This document shows, piece by piece, positions 41,225 to 50,389 of a stretch of 50,697 nucleotides of DNA (its first letter is position 1; each line of letters opens with the position of its first letter). The position numbers and the translations under genes were made by a program. Under the pieces are notes generated by a model. That model saw only the letters and a program-made list of their open reading frames with translations, did not search any database and was not told where the DNA came from. Origin of the DNA: Lachnospiraceae bacterium. Its GTDB lineage: Bacteria > Bacillota > Clostridia > Lachnospirales > Lachnospiraceae. The DNA lies in assembly GCA_017449485.1 (NCBI GenBank), contig JAFTFP010000287.1, forward strand, positions 1 to 50,697, written 5' to 3'.

Positions 41225-42579
41225 TCAAGCTCTTCCTTCCGCGTCAGATCGCGCAGCCAGATATATTTCCTGTAGCGCAGATACACGGCGGGAATCTTGA
41301 CGATCTCATCGAGATTGACGATGCAGTACACGGCCACCGGCGGCAGATGAAAGACGAAGGCGGCCAGGAAGCCGAGCGGCACGGAGAAGCACCACATGGC
41401 GCCGATATTTCCGTACATGTCAAAAGCTGAATCTCCGCCGGCGCAGAAGACGCCGTCGAGGACGGTGTGATTGACGGACTGGAACATGAGATTCACGCCG
41501 CAGAACAGCAGCATACCCTGCAGATAGGAAGCGGCCAGCGGCGAGAGCGGCGCGAGGCGGACAATCAGCGGCGAGAGCGCCATCAGGGTCAGGCCTGTCA
41601 CGATGCCGCCGATGATGGAAATCTTCGTCAGGCGCCCACCGTACTCCCTGGCCAGCGGCAGGTTGCCGGTGCCCAGCACATTGCCGACCAGAATGCCGGC
41701 GCCGTTGCCCAGACCCCGGGTCATGCAGGCAACCAGGCTGCGGGCGATATTTGTGATGGAGTGTGCGGCGACCGCATCACTTCCCAGATGGCCCATGATG
41801 ACGCTGTAAAGCGTGTAGGCAATACCCCAGACCAGCGACGCTGCCAGCAGAGGCGTTGTATATTTCCAGAAATCGCCGACCAGCACCGGCTCCTTCTTAA
41901 ACAGGCGGCTCCAGTATACATGCACGATGCCCCGGTTCACTTCGATCATGCTCCAGATCAGCTCTGTCGCCCGCGCGATCACGGTGGAGAGCGCCGCACC
42001 GACAATACCCAGCTTCGGCGCGCCGAACAGACCAAAGATCAGGATGGCGTTGCCGATGATATTCAGCACCACCGCAAAGGAACTGATGCGGGAGGCCGTC
42101 GCCGCCCGGTCAGTCGTCTTGAGAACGGTCAGGTAAACCTGCGAGATGCCGCAGAGCACGTAGGAGAGCGAGACCGTGCGCAGGTAAGAGGCACCGGCCG
42201 CAACCAGCGCAGGCTCATTCGTAAAAATGCGCATGATCAGCGCCGGGAAGAACGCCGTCGCAATGGTAAAGGCGCCGCCGATGAGGCTCATATAGCGCAG
42301 GTTCATGGGGATCAGCCGCTCCAGAACCTTGTGATCGCCTTTGCCCCAGTACTGCGCGGCCAGAATCGACAGGCCTCCGGTGATGCCCAGCACGAAGAGA
42401 TTGAGTACAAACTGGACCTGCCCGCCCAGCGAGACCGATGACAGTGAAGTCTGATCCACCAGACCCAGCATGATGGCGTCCGTCGCACTGACCAGCGCCA
42501 GCATGAAGGCCTGGATCACCAGCGGCAGAACCAGCTTCACCAGCTTTTCATAAAATTCATCCTTCATTAATTTCTTCAT
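41221..42579 (-). CDS. MATE-family multidrug/organic cation exporter
   Basis: A 452-residue MATE transporter with 12 hydrophobic segments. Family features are LPLVIQAFMLALVSATDAIMLG in the first helix pair, GGLSILAAQYWGKGD and GNGAGILVGNVLGTGN, the repeat-related segments in both halves. MATE proteins extrude drugs or metabolites using Na+ or H+. The ATG at 42579 has no strong ribosome binding site; MKD at codon 5 is an alternative start. The gene converges on the UvrA paralogue with overlapping ends, and its 5' end faces the beta-glucuronidase promoter. Confidence 0.9.
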   Translation of the reverse strand: MKKLMKDEFYEKLVKLVLPLVIQAFMLALVSATDAIMLGLVDQTSLSSVSLGGQVQFVLNLFVLGITGGLSILAAQYWGKGDHKVLERLIPMNLRYMSLIGGAFTIATAFFPALIMRIFTNEPALVAAGASYLRTVSLSYVLCGISQVYLTVLKTTDRAATASRISSFAVVLNIIGNAILIFGLFGAPKLGIVGAALSTVIARATELIWSMIEVNRGIVHVYWSRLFKKEPVLVGDFWKYTTPLLAASLVWGIAYTLYSVIMGHLGSDAVAAHSITNIARSLVACMTRGLGNGAGILVGNVLGTGNLPLAREYGGRLTKISIIGGIVTGLTLMALSPLIVRLAPLSPLAASYLQGMLLFCGVNLMFQSVNHTVLDGVFCAGGDSAFDMYGNIGAMWCFSVPLGFLAAFVFHLPPVAVYCIVNLDEIVKIPAVYLRYRKYIWLRDLTRKEELD

Positions 42580-42609
42580 GAGGCTTAGTATCCGACAGAA
42601 AACAGTAAA

Positions 42610-42638
42610 TTGTCAACTCAGACGCATTTTCCTATAAT
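42610..42638 (+). promoter_or_regulatory. Sigma-70-type promoter for the beta-glucuronidase operon
   Basis: TTGTCA (42610-42615), a 17-base spacer and a perfect TATAAT (42633-42638), about 40 bases before the gene start. Confidence 0.78.
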
Positions 42639-42678
42639 GGACTAAGAAGTTCAGAAACGAAAAAGGGGGGGATTTCAT

Positions 42679-44457
42679 ATGCTGAAGTACAGACAGAAAA
42701 ATGTTTCTGATATCAACCTGGAGGACTACCTGGGCGAGTATGAAAGCCGCCAGGCGACGGTCCGGGATCTGTTCTATGACCGGAACCGGAAGAGCGAGCT
42801 GTTAAATGGCCTGTGGCACTATGCCGTGGATCAGTATGACACCTGCATCCGCCAGCACTGGTTTGAGGAGCGCCATTTTGACGCCAAAGGCAACACCTTG
42901 CCGGTGGACTATTCCTTTGACGAGTGGCCGACCATGCAGCTGCCCTGCTGCTGGAACACGGAGAGCGAGAAATTCGAGCTTTACGACGGCAGTATGGTTT
43001 TCACCCGCACCTTCCGCAATCAGAAGACGGAGGGAGAGCGCGTTTTCCTGAAGCTGGGCGCCGTGAACTACATCTGCCGCGTCTTCCTGAACAAGCAGTA
43101 CCTGGGCATGCACCGGGGCGGCTCGACGCCGGCTTATTTTGAAATCACCGATCTGCTGCAGGACGAAAACCGCATCATCATTCAGGCGGACAGCACACGC
43201 CGGCCGGAGCAGGTTCCGACGGAGAACACGGACTGGTTCAATTACGGCGGTGTCTACCGCGACATCGAGCTTTTCCGCCTGCCCGCAGTCTTTATCAAGC
43301 GGTTCCAGATCGCGCTGGTGCCGGGATCAGATTTTGGCAAAATCCGGATTCGCGTGCAACTTTCGGATCCGGCGGAGGAGACGGCGGTGCTGAAGATCGA
43401 CGAGCTGGGCATCCGGCAGGAGATCAGCATTCATGATGGAGAAGGTGAGGCAGTGATCGACGCTTCACCGGAGCTCTGGTCCCCGGAGAATCCGAAGCTG
43501 TACCATGTGGAGCTTGCCTGCGGCAGCGACGCGGTGAGCGACGAGGTCGGCTTCCGGGAGATCCGCGTGGAGGGAAGAGACATTCTGCTGAACGGAAAGC
43601 CTCTCTTCCTGCGCGGCATCAGCTGCCACGAGGAGAGTGTGGCAAACGGAAAGGCACTGACGGACGAAGAACGTCTGGAGAACATCCGCATCGCCAAGGA
43701 GATGGGCTGCAATTTCATGCGGCTGGCGCACTATCCCCACAACGAGCGGATGGCCCAGCTGGCGGACCGGGAAGGCCTGCTCTTGTGGGAGGAAATTCCG
43801 GTTTACTGGGCGATCCGCTTCACCCGCGAGGAGACCTACAAGGATGCGGAAAACCAGCTGCTGGAGCTGGTTCATCGCGACTGGAACCGGGCGAGCGTCA
43901 TCATCTGGTCCGTCGGCAATGAGAATGCGGACTCGGATGAGCGTCTGGAGTTCATGAAGAATCTCGCGGAGTGCGCTAAGAAAGCAGATGAGACGCGGCT
44001 GGTCTCGGCTGCCTGCCTGGTCAGCTATGACGAGATGGCTATCGCCGACCGCCTGGCAGAGTACCTGGATGTCATCGGTCTGAACGAATACATGGGCTGG
44101 TACACGCCGGATTTTGGCCTGCTGAATACGCTGTTTGAGAACAGCAATCCGCAGAAGCCGGTGGTTGTCACGGAGTTCGGTGCGGATGCGCTGCCCGGTC
44201 ACCGCGGAAGCCGCTTCGACAAGGGAACGGAAGACTGCCAGATCGACGTCTATGAGAAGCAGGTGGAGACGCTGCGCGGCATCCCGTATGTCAAAGGCAT
44301 GACGCCGTGGATTCTCTATGATTTCCGCTGCCCGCGCCGTACCAGTATCATTCAGGGCTACTACAACCGGAAGGGTCTGCTGTCACCGGATAAGCGTTAC
44401 CGGAAGCCGGCCTTCTATGTGCTGCAGAAATTCTACCGGGAGCTTGCCGGTAAATAA
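42679..44457 (+). CDS. GH2 beta-glucuronidase (no-loop type)
   Basis: A 592-residue glycoside hydrolase family 2 enzyme: sugar-binding domain (1-~170), immunoglobulin-like domain (to ~285) and TIM barrel. Acid/base Glu415 is in SVGNEN and nucleophile Glu499 in VTEFGAD. Near the end is Asn563-Arg-Lys565, the N-x-K motif that binds the uronic acid carboxylate and distinguishes beta-glucuronidases from galactosidases. The region corresponding to the active-site loop 1 of E. coli UidA is short ([19 protein letters not shown]), so it belongs with the no-loop gut enzymes. It would release glucuronic acid from host, plant or drug conjugates. A strong promoter and a GGGGGGG site precede it; a MATE gene follows by 9 bases, so the two are co-transcribed. 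Confidence 0.9.
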   Translation: MLKYRQKNVSDINLEDYLGEYESRQATVRDLFYDRNRKSELLNGLWHYAVDQYDTCIRQHWFEERHFDAKGNTLPVDYSFDEWPTMQLPCCWNTESEKFELYDGSMVFTRTFRNQKTEGERVFLKLGAVNYICRVFLNKQYLGMHRGGSTPAYFEITDLLQDENRIIIQADSTRRPEQVPTENTDWFNYGGVYRDIELFRLPAVFIKRFQIALVPGSDFGKIRIRVQLSDPAEETAVLKIDELGIRQEISIHDGEGEAVIDASPELWSPENPKLYHVELACGSDAVSDEVGFREIRVEGRDILLNGKPLFLRGISCHEESVANGKALTDEERLENIRIAKEMGCNFMRLAHYPHNERMAQLADREGLLLWEEIPVYWAIRFTREETYKDAENQLLELVHRDWNRASVIIWSVGNENADSDERLEFMKNLAECAKKADETRLVSAACLVSYDEMAIADRLAEYLDVIGLNEYMGWYTPDFGLLNTLFENSNPQKPVVVTEFGADALPGHRGSRFDKGTEDCQIDVYEKQVETLRGIPYVKGMTPWILYDFRCPRRTSIIQGYYNRKGLLSPDKRYRKPAFYVLQKFYRELAGK

Positions 44458-44466
44458 TAAACGAAG

Positions 44467-45810
44467 ATGAATCATTCGGAAATGTTGAAAAAGGCAGTGA
44501 AAATTGCCTGGCCGGCCGTGCTGGAGAGCTTCTTTGTCTCCCTGGCGGGTATGATCGACACCATGATGGTTGCGACCATGGGCAGCTATGCCGTGGCGGC
44601 CGTCGGCCTGACCACGCAGCCCAAATTTATCGGGCTTGCGGTTTTCTTTGCCATCAATGTGGCCGTTTCGGCGATTGTTGCGCGCAGAAAGGGCGAGGAG
44701 CGTCAGGAGGGAGCCAATGAGGCTCTCCTGACGGCGCTGCTTCTGACGCTGGCCCTGTGCGTACTGGTCACGGTCCTGTCCATTGCGGCGGCGCAGCCGC
44801 TGATGCGCCTTGCGGGAAGCAACGCGGATACGCACAAGGCGGCGGTGGATTATTTCCGCATCATCATGGGCGGAACGATCTTCAGTGTCATATCGCTGGT
44901 AATCAACGCGGCCCAGCGGGGCAGCGGCAACACCAGGGTTGCCATGTACACCAATGTGACCTCCAGCATTGTCAACGTTCTTTTCAATTATCTGCTGATC
45001 GGCGGCAATCTGGGCTTCCCGGCGCTGGGTGTGAGGGGGGCGGCGCTGGCGACGGTGCTGGGCACAGTCGTGGCCATGTTCATGAGCATCGCCTCTCTGT
45101 TCCAGAAGACCAGTTATATCCGGATGGAATATCTGATCGGTCCGCGCCGGGTCCGGGCGACAAAGCAGGTCTTTGCAAGAATCATGCAGATCGGCAGTAC
45201 GCTGCTGGTGGAAAACGTCGCGATGCGCGTGGGCTTTGTCGCGACGGCGGTGCTGGCGGCGCGCCTGGGTACAGACGAATTCGCGGCCCACAACGTGGGC
45301 ATGAACATTCTGGGCCTTGCCTTTTCCTTTGCAGACGGCATGCAGGTCGCGGCCGTGGCGCTGACAGGCGAGGCACTGGGTGCAGGGCGGAAGCAGCAGG
45401 CCATGGAATACGGCAGAATCTGCCAGCACATCGGCTTCGGCATTTCCGTGGTATTGTCCGCCGCACTTCTGCTGGGCGGAAGATGGTTCTACGGCCTGTA
45501 TTTTTCGGAACCGCATATTATTGAAATGGGGGTCCTGATTTCCAGATTCACCACCATCATCGTTCTCCTGCAGATCTCCCAGGTGATCTTCAGCGGGTGC
45601 CTGCGGGCAGCAGGCGATGTGCGTTACGCGCTGTTTGCGTCGCTGATCAGTGTGACGCTGATCCGAACAGTGGTCACCTGGGTCCTGGTCAGCGTGGTCG
45701 GCCTGGGACTGGCCGGCGTGTGGCTCGGCGTTCTGAGCGATCAGGCTTCGCGCTTTACGCTGATGGGGATCCGCTTCCGCCAGGGCAAATGGGTGGATCT
45801 GAAGCTTTGA
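44467..45810 (+). CDS. MATE-family exporter downstream of beta-glucuronidase
   Basis: A 447-residue MATE protein with 12 hydrophobic segments, from a different branch than the one at 41221: AWPAVLESFFVSLAGMIDTMMV at the start, FFAINVAVSAIVARRKGE, NAAQRGSGNTR and FADGMQVAAVALTGEALGAG. It starts 9 bases after the beta-glucuronidase stop, so it is co-expressed. A plausible role is removal of aglycones freed by the glucuronidase, but the substrate is not known. Confidence 0.9.
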   Translation: MNHSEMLKKAVKIAWPAVLESFFVSLAGMIDTMMVATMGSYAVAAVGLTTQPKFIGLAVFFAINVAVSAIVARRKGEERQEGANEALLTALLLTLALCVLVTVLSIAAAQPLMRLAGSNADTHKAAVDYFRIIMGGTIFSVISLVINAAQRGSGNTRVAMYTNVTSSIVNVLFNYLLIGGNLGFPALGVRGAALATVLGTVVAMFMSIASLFQKTSYIRMEYLIGPRRVRATKQVFARIMQIGSTLLVENVAMRVGFVATAVLAARLGTDEFAAHNVGMNILGLAFSFADGMQVAAVALTGEALGAGRKQQAMEYGRICQHIGFGISVVLSAALLLGGRWFYGLYFSEPHIIEMGVLISRFTTIIVLLQISQVIFSGCLRAAGDVRYALFASLISVTLIRTVVTWVLVSVVGLGLAGVWLGVLSDQASRFTLMGIRFRQGKWVDLKL

Positions 45811-45864
45811 TGAGAAAATCTGACGGGACTGCCGGGAACATCTGAAACCGGGTAATGGATACAC

Positions 45865-46611
45865 ATGCTTTATGACAGACAGATCCGGGAGCCGCTTTTT
45901 GACTTCCTGGAAAGAACCTACGGAAAAATCAGAATATTGGAAGAAAAGCAGATCGGCTCCTCCCGGGCGGACGTGGTCATGATCATGGAAGGAGCGGTCG
46001 CAGGCATTGAGATCAAATCCGACGCGGACACGTATGCGCGGCTGGCCGGGCAGGTGGAGGATTATGATCTCTATTATGATTTCAACTATGTGGTAGTCGG
46101 CACCTCTCACGCACAGCATATTGAAGAGCATGTGCCGGACTGGTGGGGCATCATTACAGTGGAGACCGGCGAGGGCGAGACCCTGGCGGAATATGAGCAG
46201 TATGCGCAGTGGGACGAGGAGCCGGTGGCCGGCAGCTTTACGGGCGGCCTTGGCGAGGCGGTGGAAACACAGGAGATGCCGGACGGCGTGAATCCGCTGG
46301 ACTTCTATATGCTCCGCAGACCGAAGCGGAACCCGCGCATGGTGCTCCAGAGAAAGCTTTCCATGCTGTGGCGGCCGGAGCTGCAGCATATTCTGGCGAT
46401 CAATGAGCTGCCCGTCTATAAGCGGGAGAGCAAGCGCTTCGTACAGGAGAAGATTCTGGAAAAGGTACCGGAGGAAAAGCTGCACTTTCAGATCAGCGAG
46501 GAGCTCTTCGAGCGGGATTACACGAAGATTCTGGATGAAATCAATGCCTTCCGGGCGGAAATTGGCCAGCACCCACGGCGCCGGAAACGCAGAAGAAGGA
46601 AGCGGGTATAA
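45865..46611 (+). CDS. sce7726-like PD-(D/E)XK nuclease-fold protein
   Basis: A 248-residue protein whose N-terminal ~100 residues carry a restriction-nuclease-like core: RADVVMIMEGAVAGIEIKSDADTYARL, with Asp in RAD and Glu-x-Lys in EIK as the expected catalytic residues, then QVEDYDLYYDFNYVVVG. This matches the sce7726/MmcB-type families, in which nuclease activity is predicted rather than proven. The C-terminal half is helical and ends with a very basic tail (RRRKRRRRKR), suiting nucleic-acid binding. It lies 2 bases before dinB, so a role in DNA repair is suggested by context. Confidence 0.75.
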   Translation: MLYDRQIREPLFDFLERTYGKIRILEEKQIGSSRADVVMIMEGAVAGIEIKSDADTYARLAGQVEDYDLYYDFNYVVVGTSHAQHIEEHVPDWWGIITVETGEGETLAEYEQYAQWDEEPVAGSFTGGLGEAVETQEMPDGVNPLDFYMLRRPKRNPRMVLQRKLSMLWRPELQHILAINELPVYKRESKRFVQEKILEKVPEEKLHFQISEELFERDYTKILDEINAFRAEIGQHPRRRKRRRRKRV

Positions 46612-46613
46612 GA

Positions 46614-47963
46614 ATGCGGATCATATTTCATATTGACGTGAATTCCGCATTTCTGTCCTGGAGTGCGGTGAAGCAGCTGAAAGAAAATCCGGATGCGGTC
46701 GATCTGCGCACGATTCCCTCTGCGGTCGGCGGAGATGTGTCAAAGCGGCACGGCGTTATTACCGCCAAGTCCATCCCGGCGAAAAAGTATGGTGTGCAGA
46801 CGGGCGAGCCGGTGGTCAAGGCCCTGCAGAAATGCCCGGATCTGGTGCTCGTGCAGTCAGATTTTGCCACCTATAGAGCTTACTCCGCGGCTTTCATCGA
46901 AATTCTGCGGAGCTATTCAGAAATTCTGGAACAGGTTTCCATCGATGAAGCTTATCTGGATGTGACGGAACTGATCGAAGACAGCGAGGGGCTGGATGCA
47001 GTTACCCTGGCGGCACAGATCCGGAAGGAGATCCGGGAAACGCTGGGCTTCACTGTCAATGTGGGCATTTCCGTCAACAAATTCCTGGCCAAGATGGCCA
47101 GCGATTTTGCCAAGCCGGACAAGACGCACACCTTGTATCCGGAAGAAATTCCGGCCAAGCTGTGGCCGCTGGCCATCCGGGATCTGTACGGATGCGGGGC
47201 CAGTACGGCGCAGAAGCTGACGCAGCTCGGCATTCTGACAATCGGGGAGGCCGCCGGTACTCAGAAGGAACTGCTGCAGTCCTATCTGGGCCAGAAGGCG
47301 GGCGAGTATATTTATGAGCGGGCCAACGGACGCGGCTCGGAGGTGGTGCACGCCGAATCGGAGAAGGCGAAAAGCTATTCCAATGAGACGACGATGTCGG
47401 AGGATATCACGGTCCGCAATTATGAGGCAAAAGCCGACCCGGTTCTGCGTGCTCTCTCGGAGCATGTGAGTGCGCGGATGGAACGCGGACAGGCCAAGGG
47501 ACTGACGGTGAGTGTAAGCGTCAAGACCGATGATTTCAAGCGCCGCTCGAGGCAGATGACGCTGGAGCGGCCGACGAGGGATGCGGAGGTCATTTATGCA
47601 AACGCACAGGTGCTTCTGCGGGAGCTGTGTTTCGGCGAAACCGCACTGCTAGCGGACGGGCGGGGCATCCGCCTGATCGGTGTGGGCATGTCCAAGCTGG
47701 ACGAGGGCGGCTACGAACAGGAGAATCTGTTCGACTGGATGAAGACGCAGGAAGAGGAAAAGGAGCGGAAACAGGAGCAGGAGCGGGTCCGCGAAGAAGG
47801 AGAGAAGAAGGCAGAGGAACAGGCGCGGCAGGCTGCGGAGAAAAAGCGCAGGACCGAGCAGCTGGGCCGCATGCTGGAAAATGTTCAGATGCGATTCGGA
47901 AAACAGTCGCTTCAGAAAGGTGTTTCTAAAGATACTTCCGGGGAAAAGCCGGAAGAAGATTAA
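46614..47963 (+). CDS. dinB: DNA polymerase IV (Y-family, DinB)
   Basis: A 449-residue Y-family translesion polymerase. The catalytic acids are in FHIDVNSAF (start) and VSIDEAYLD (about 107-115); PAKKYGVQTGEP, the helix-hairpin-helix region (DLYGCGASTAQKLTQLG) and the little-finger domain (SNETTMSEDI) are all present. QENLFDW near residue 370 is a beta-clamp binding motif. A ~75-residue Glu/Arg/Lys-rich helix and LENVQMRFGKQSLQKG extend the C-terminus beyond common DinB; a similar motif ends UmuC-like proteins of Firmicutes. It follows the nuclease-fold gene by 2 bases. Confidence 0.93.
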   Translation: MRIIFHIDVNSAFLSWSAVKQLKENPDAVDLRTIPSAVGGDVSKRHGVITAKSIPAKKYGVQTGEPVVKALQKCPDLVLVQSDFATYRAYSAAFIEILRSYSEILEQVSIDEAYLDVTELIEDSEGLDAVTLAAQIRKEIRETLGFTVNVGISVNKFLAKMASDFAKPDKTHTLYPEEIPAKLWPLAIRDLYGCGASTAQKLTQLGILTIGEAAGTQKELLQSYLGQKAGEYIYERANGRGSEVVHAESEKAKSYSNETTMSEDITVRNYEAKADPVLRALSEHVSARMERGQAKGLTVSVSVKTDDFKRRSRQMTLERPTRDAEVIYANAQVLLRELCFGETALLADGRGIRLIGVGMSKLDEGGYEQENLFDWMKTQEEEKERKQEQERVREEGEKKAEEQARQAAEKKRRTEQLGRMLENVQMRFGKQSLQKGVSKDTSGEKPEED

Positions 47964-47987
47964 GAACCAGAGGAAAGGGGAGAGAAA

Positions 47988-48983
47988 ATGAGTTATCAGG
48001 CAAGTGAAAGTCGTTATGAAAACATGGTGTACAACCGGGTCGGCACAAGCGGACTGAAATTTCCGGCGGTATCACTGGGATTCTGGCACAATTTCGGCAC
48101 CGGCGGAGACTATGAGAACATGCGGGCCATGTGCCAGACGGCTTTTGACAACGGTATCACACAGTTCGATCTCGCCAACAATTACGGACCGGAGTACGGT
48201 GCGGCAGAGGAAAACTGCGGCCGGATTCTGCAGCAGGACTTTAAGCCTTACCGCGATGAGCTGGTGGTGACGTCCAAGGCCGGCTACGATATGTGGAAGG
48301 GCCCGTACGGCGACTGGGGCAGCCGTAAGTACCTGATCGCAAGCTGCGACCAGAGTCTGAAGCGCCTGCAGCTGGAATATGTGGACATTTTCTATCATCA
48401 CCGCCCGGACCCGGAGACGCCGCTGGAGGAGACGATGGAGGCACTGGCTCAGATCGTGCGCAGCGGCAAAGCGCTCTATGCCGGCATTTCCAATTACAAC
48501 AAGGAGCAGACCGCGAAGGCGCAGGCGATCATGAAGGAGCTGCACTGCCCGCTGATCGTCAACCAGCGCAGATATTCCATTTTTGACCGGGGTATTGAGA
48601 AGGACGGCGTCAAGCAGTACTGCCGCGAGAACGGTCTCGGTATCATTGCCTTTTCGCCGCTGGCTCAGGGTATGCTGACAGACCGCTACCTGAAGGGAAT
48701 TCCGCAGGACAGCCGCATCGCAAAGGACGGCCGGTTCCTGCATGCCTCTGATCTGTCGGACGACAGACTGCAGCAGATCCGTGAGCTCAATGAGCTGGCA
48801 GGCCAGCGCGGTCAGACATTGGCGGAGATGGCGCTCGCCTGGATTCTGAAGGACGGCGATGTCTGCTCGGTGCTGATCGGTGCGTCCAGACCGTCACAGA
48901 TCCTCGACAATATCCGCGCGATTCAGAACACCACCTTCTCAGAGGAAGAGCTGAGGAAGATCGATGAAATTTCGATGAGATGA
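47988..48983 (+). CDS. YghZ-like aldo/keto reductase (L-glyceraldehyde 3-phosphate reductase)
   Basis: A 331-residue aldo/keto reductase very like E. coli YghZ in the segments LGFWHNFG, FDLANNYGPEYGAAEENCGRIL, TSKAGYDMWKGPYG, GSRKYLIASCDQSLKRLQLEYVDIFY and SPLAQGMLTDRYLKGIPQDSR. The catalytic residues are Asp61, Tyr66, Lys97 and His138. The E. coli enzyme reduces L-glyceraldehyde 3-phosphate and methylglyoxal with NADPH; the same role is likely here. GAGGAAAGGGGAG precedes the ATG. A symmetrical terminator follows. Confidence 0.92.
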   Translation: MSYQASESRYENMVYNRVGTSGLKFPAVSLGFWHNFGTGGDYENMRAMCQTAFDNGITQFDLANNYGPEYGAAEENCGRILQQDFKPYRDELVVTSKAGYDMWKGPYGDWGSRKYLIASCDQSLKRLQLEYVDIFYHHRPDPETPLEETMEALAQIVRSGKALYAGISNYNKEQTAKAQAIMKELHCPLIVNQRRYSIFDRGIEKDGVKQYCRENGLGIIAFSPLAQGMLTDRYLKGIPQDSRIAKDGRFLHASDLSDDRLQQIRELNELAGQRGQTLAEMALAWILKDGDVCSVLIGASRPSQILDNIRAIQNTTFSEEELRKIDEISMR

Positions 48984-48988
48984 TAGAA

Positions 48989-49018
48989 AAAGGGAGCACG
49001 TACGCGTGCTCCCTTTCT
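48989..49018. terminator. Bidirectional terminator
   Basis: AAAGGGAGCACG and CGTGCTCCCTTT flank a 4-base loop with A- and T-runs on the outside; it separates the YghZ-like gene from convergent mtnN. Confidence 0.85.
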
Positions 49019-49042
49019 TTTATGAATCGTAAATCTGTGTTC

Positions 49043-49741
49043 TCAGGACAGGGCGGCTGTCATGGCCTCGGTGATTTTCGCGCAGTCAGCTGCCGCCTTC
49101 TTTTCAAAAACCGGATAGTCGACGAGGTCGCTCCCGTCCGCCTTGTCAGAGATGGCGCGCAGGATGACGAAGGGAATCTTGTTCAGGTAGGCGGCCTGCG
49201 CAATGGCAGCGCCTTCCATCTCGGTGCACAGCGGCGCAAAGGTTTCGATGATTGCGGCCTTCTGCTCAGCTCTGCAGACAAACTGATCGCCGCTGGCAAT
49301 GCGGCCCTCGAGCACACTGATGTCCGGCGCGGCGGTGTGGACTGCGTCGACAGCGGCCTTGCGAAGCATCTCGTCGGCCGGGAAAGCCGCTGTGCCCATG
49401 GACGGAACTTCGCCCGGTGCATAGCCGAAAACGGTGGCATCCACATCATGATAGACGGCCTCTGTCGAGACGACGACATCGCCGATGTTCAGGTCGTTGC
49501 ACAGGGAGCCGGCCACGCCGGTATTGATGAGGTGCGTGACGTGGAAGCAGTCCACGAGGATCTGAACGCACAGACCGGCGTTGACCTTGCCGACGCCGCA
49601 CTGCACGACAACCGCTGAGGTCGAGCCGATGGCGCCCTCATAGAATTTCATCTGTGCCTTTTCAACTGTTCGTGTGATGGCCATGTTTTCTTTGATCTGG
49701 GCGACTTCCGCCTCCATGGCGCCGATAATTCCGACTTTCAT
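49043..49741 (-). CDS. mtnN: 5'-methylthioadenosine/S-adenosylhomocysteine nucleosidase
   Basis: A 232-residue MtnN (Pfs) enzyme. It cleaves the glycosidic bond of S-adenosylhomocysteine and methylthioadenosine, yielding adenine and S-ribosylhomocysteine or methylthioribose. The start MKVGIIGAMEAEV contains catalytic Glu12; NTGVAGSL, TEMEGAAIAQ (Glu176) and RAISDKAD (catalytic Asp199) are conserved. CAGGAG precedes the ATG. It lies 57 bases downstream of luxS on the same strand; the two steps are consecutive in the activated methyl cycle. Confidence 0.95.
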   Translation of the reverse strand: MKVGIIGAMEAEVAQIKENMAITRTVEKAQMKFYEGAIGSTSAVVVQCGVGKVNAGLCVQILVDCFHVTHLINTGVAGSLCNDLNIGDVVVSTEAVYHDVDATVFGYAPGEVPSMGTAAFPADEMLRKAAVDAVHTAAPDISVLEGRIASGDQFVCRAEQKAAIIETFAPLCTEMEGAAIAQAAYLNKIPFVILRAISDKADGSDLVDYPVFEKKAAADCAKITEAMTAALS

Positions 49742-49798
49742 GATTTACTCCTGTTTACTTCTTTCTTCTTCTTGCTTAAACTTCTGCTGCTTGATGGA

Positions 49799-50275
49799 TT
49801 ACTGATAATTCAGGTGCGCATCATCGATCTTGTACAGCGTGTTCTCGAGATAGCGCTTTGCGAGGAAATGGGCCATGGTCAGATTTTGGTCCAGATAATT
49901 GCCGCACTCGCGCGGGTCGGCGCCGGGGATCTCGCCCTCGAAGTCCCGGATGAATTCATAAAGCTCCGTGATCAGCGGCACGATATCGCGGGAGGTCAGA
50001 TCGCCCTCGAGGAGCACATAGCAGCCGGTGCGGCAGCCCATGGGGCCGAAGTAGACGACGCGGTCCTTCCAGACGGGATGATTGCGCAGGAAGGTGGCAC
50101 CGAGATGCTCGATGGTGTGCAGCTCGGCGGTGTTCATGACCGGCTCGCGGTTCGGCGCGGTCATGCGCAGATCGAAGGTGGTGATGACGGTTTCGCCGAA
50201 GCGGTCCTTGCGGGAGACGTAGATGCCCGGCTCCAGCACAAGGTGGTTGACGGTAAAGCTGGCAATTTTATCCAT
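49799..50275 (-). CDS. luxS: S-ribosylhomocysteine lyase LuxS (autoinducer-2 synthesis)
   Basis: A 158-residue LuxS of normal length. The metal site is His53/His57 of HTIEH and Cys124 (RECGN), the catalytic Cys81 is in GPMGCRTG and Glu56 is the general base. It splits S-ribosylhomocysteine into homocysteine and DPD, the precursor of AI-2. AGAAGAGGAAT lies upstream of the ATG. It is the first gene of the luxS-mtnN operon, downstream of the rubrerythrin terminator. Confidence 0.96.
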   Translation of the reverse strand: MDKIASFTVNHLVLEPGIYVSRKDRFGETVITTFDLRMTAPNREPVMNTAELHTIEHLGATFLRNHPVWKDRVVYFGPMGCRTGCYVLLEGDLTSRDIVPLITELYEFIRDFEGEIPGADPRECGNYLDQNLTMAHFLAKRYLENTLYKIDDAHLNYQ

Positions 50276-50322
50276 AAGACATATTCCTCTTCTGAATGAT
50301 TGTAAAACGGATCAACGAAAAA

Positions 50323-50350
50323 GAAGGAGCAAGGCTTTCCCTGCTCCTTC
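50323..50350 (-). terminator. Terminator of the rubrerythrin gene
   Basis: On the minus strand GAAGGAGCA, a 10-base loop and TGCTCCTTC are followed by TTTTTCG, 40 bases after the rubrerythrin stop codon and before luxS. Confidence 0.78.
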
Positions 50351-50389
50351 AGTATAGTAGTCTAAAAACGATCAGTCATCAATACCAAC

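Noticed and set aside
44383..46572. A 729-codon open frame on the minus strand
   Set aside because: Antisense to a clear MATE gene and the nuclease-fold gene; His/Arg/Gln-rich composition and no family features.
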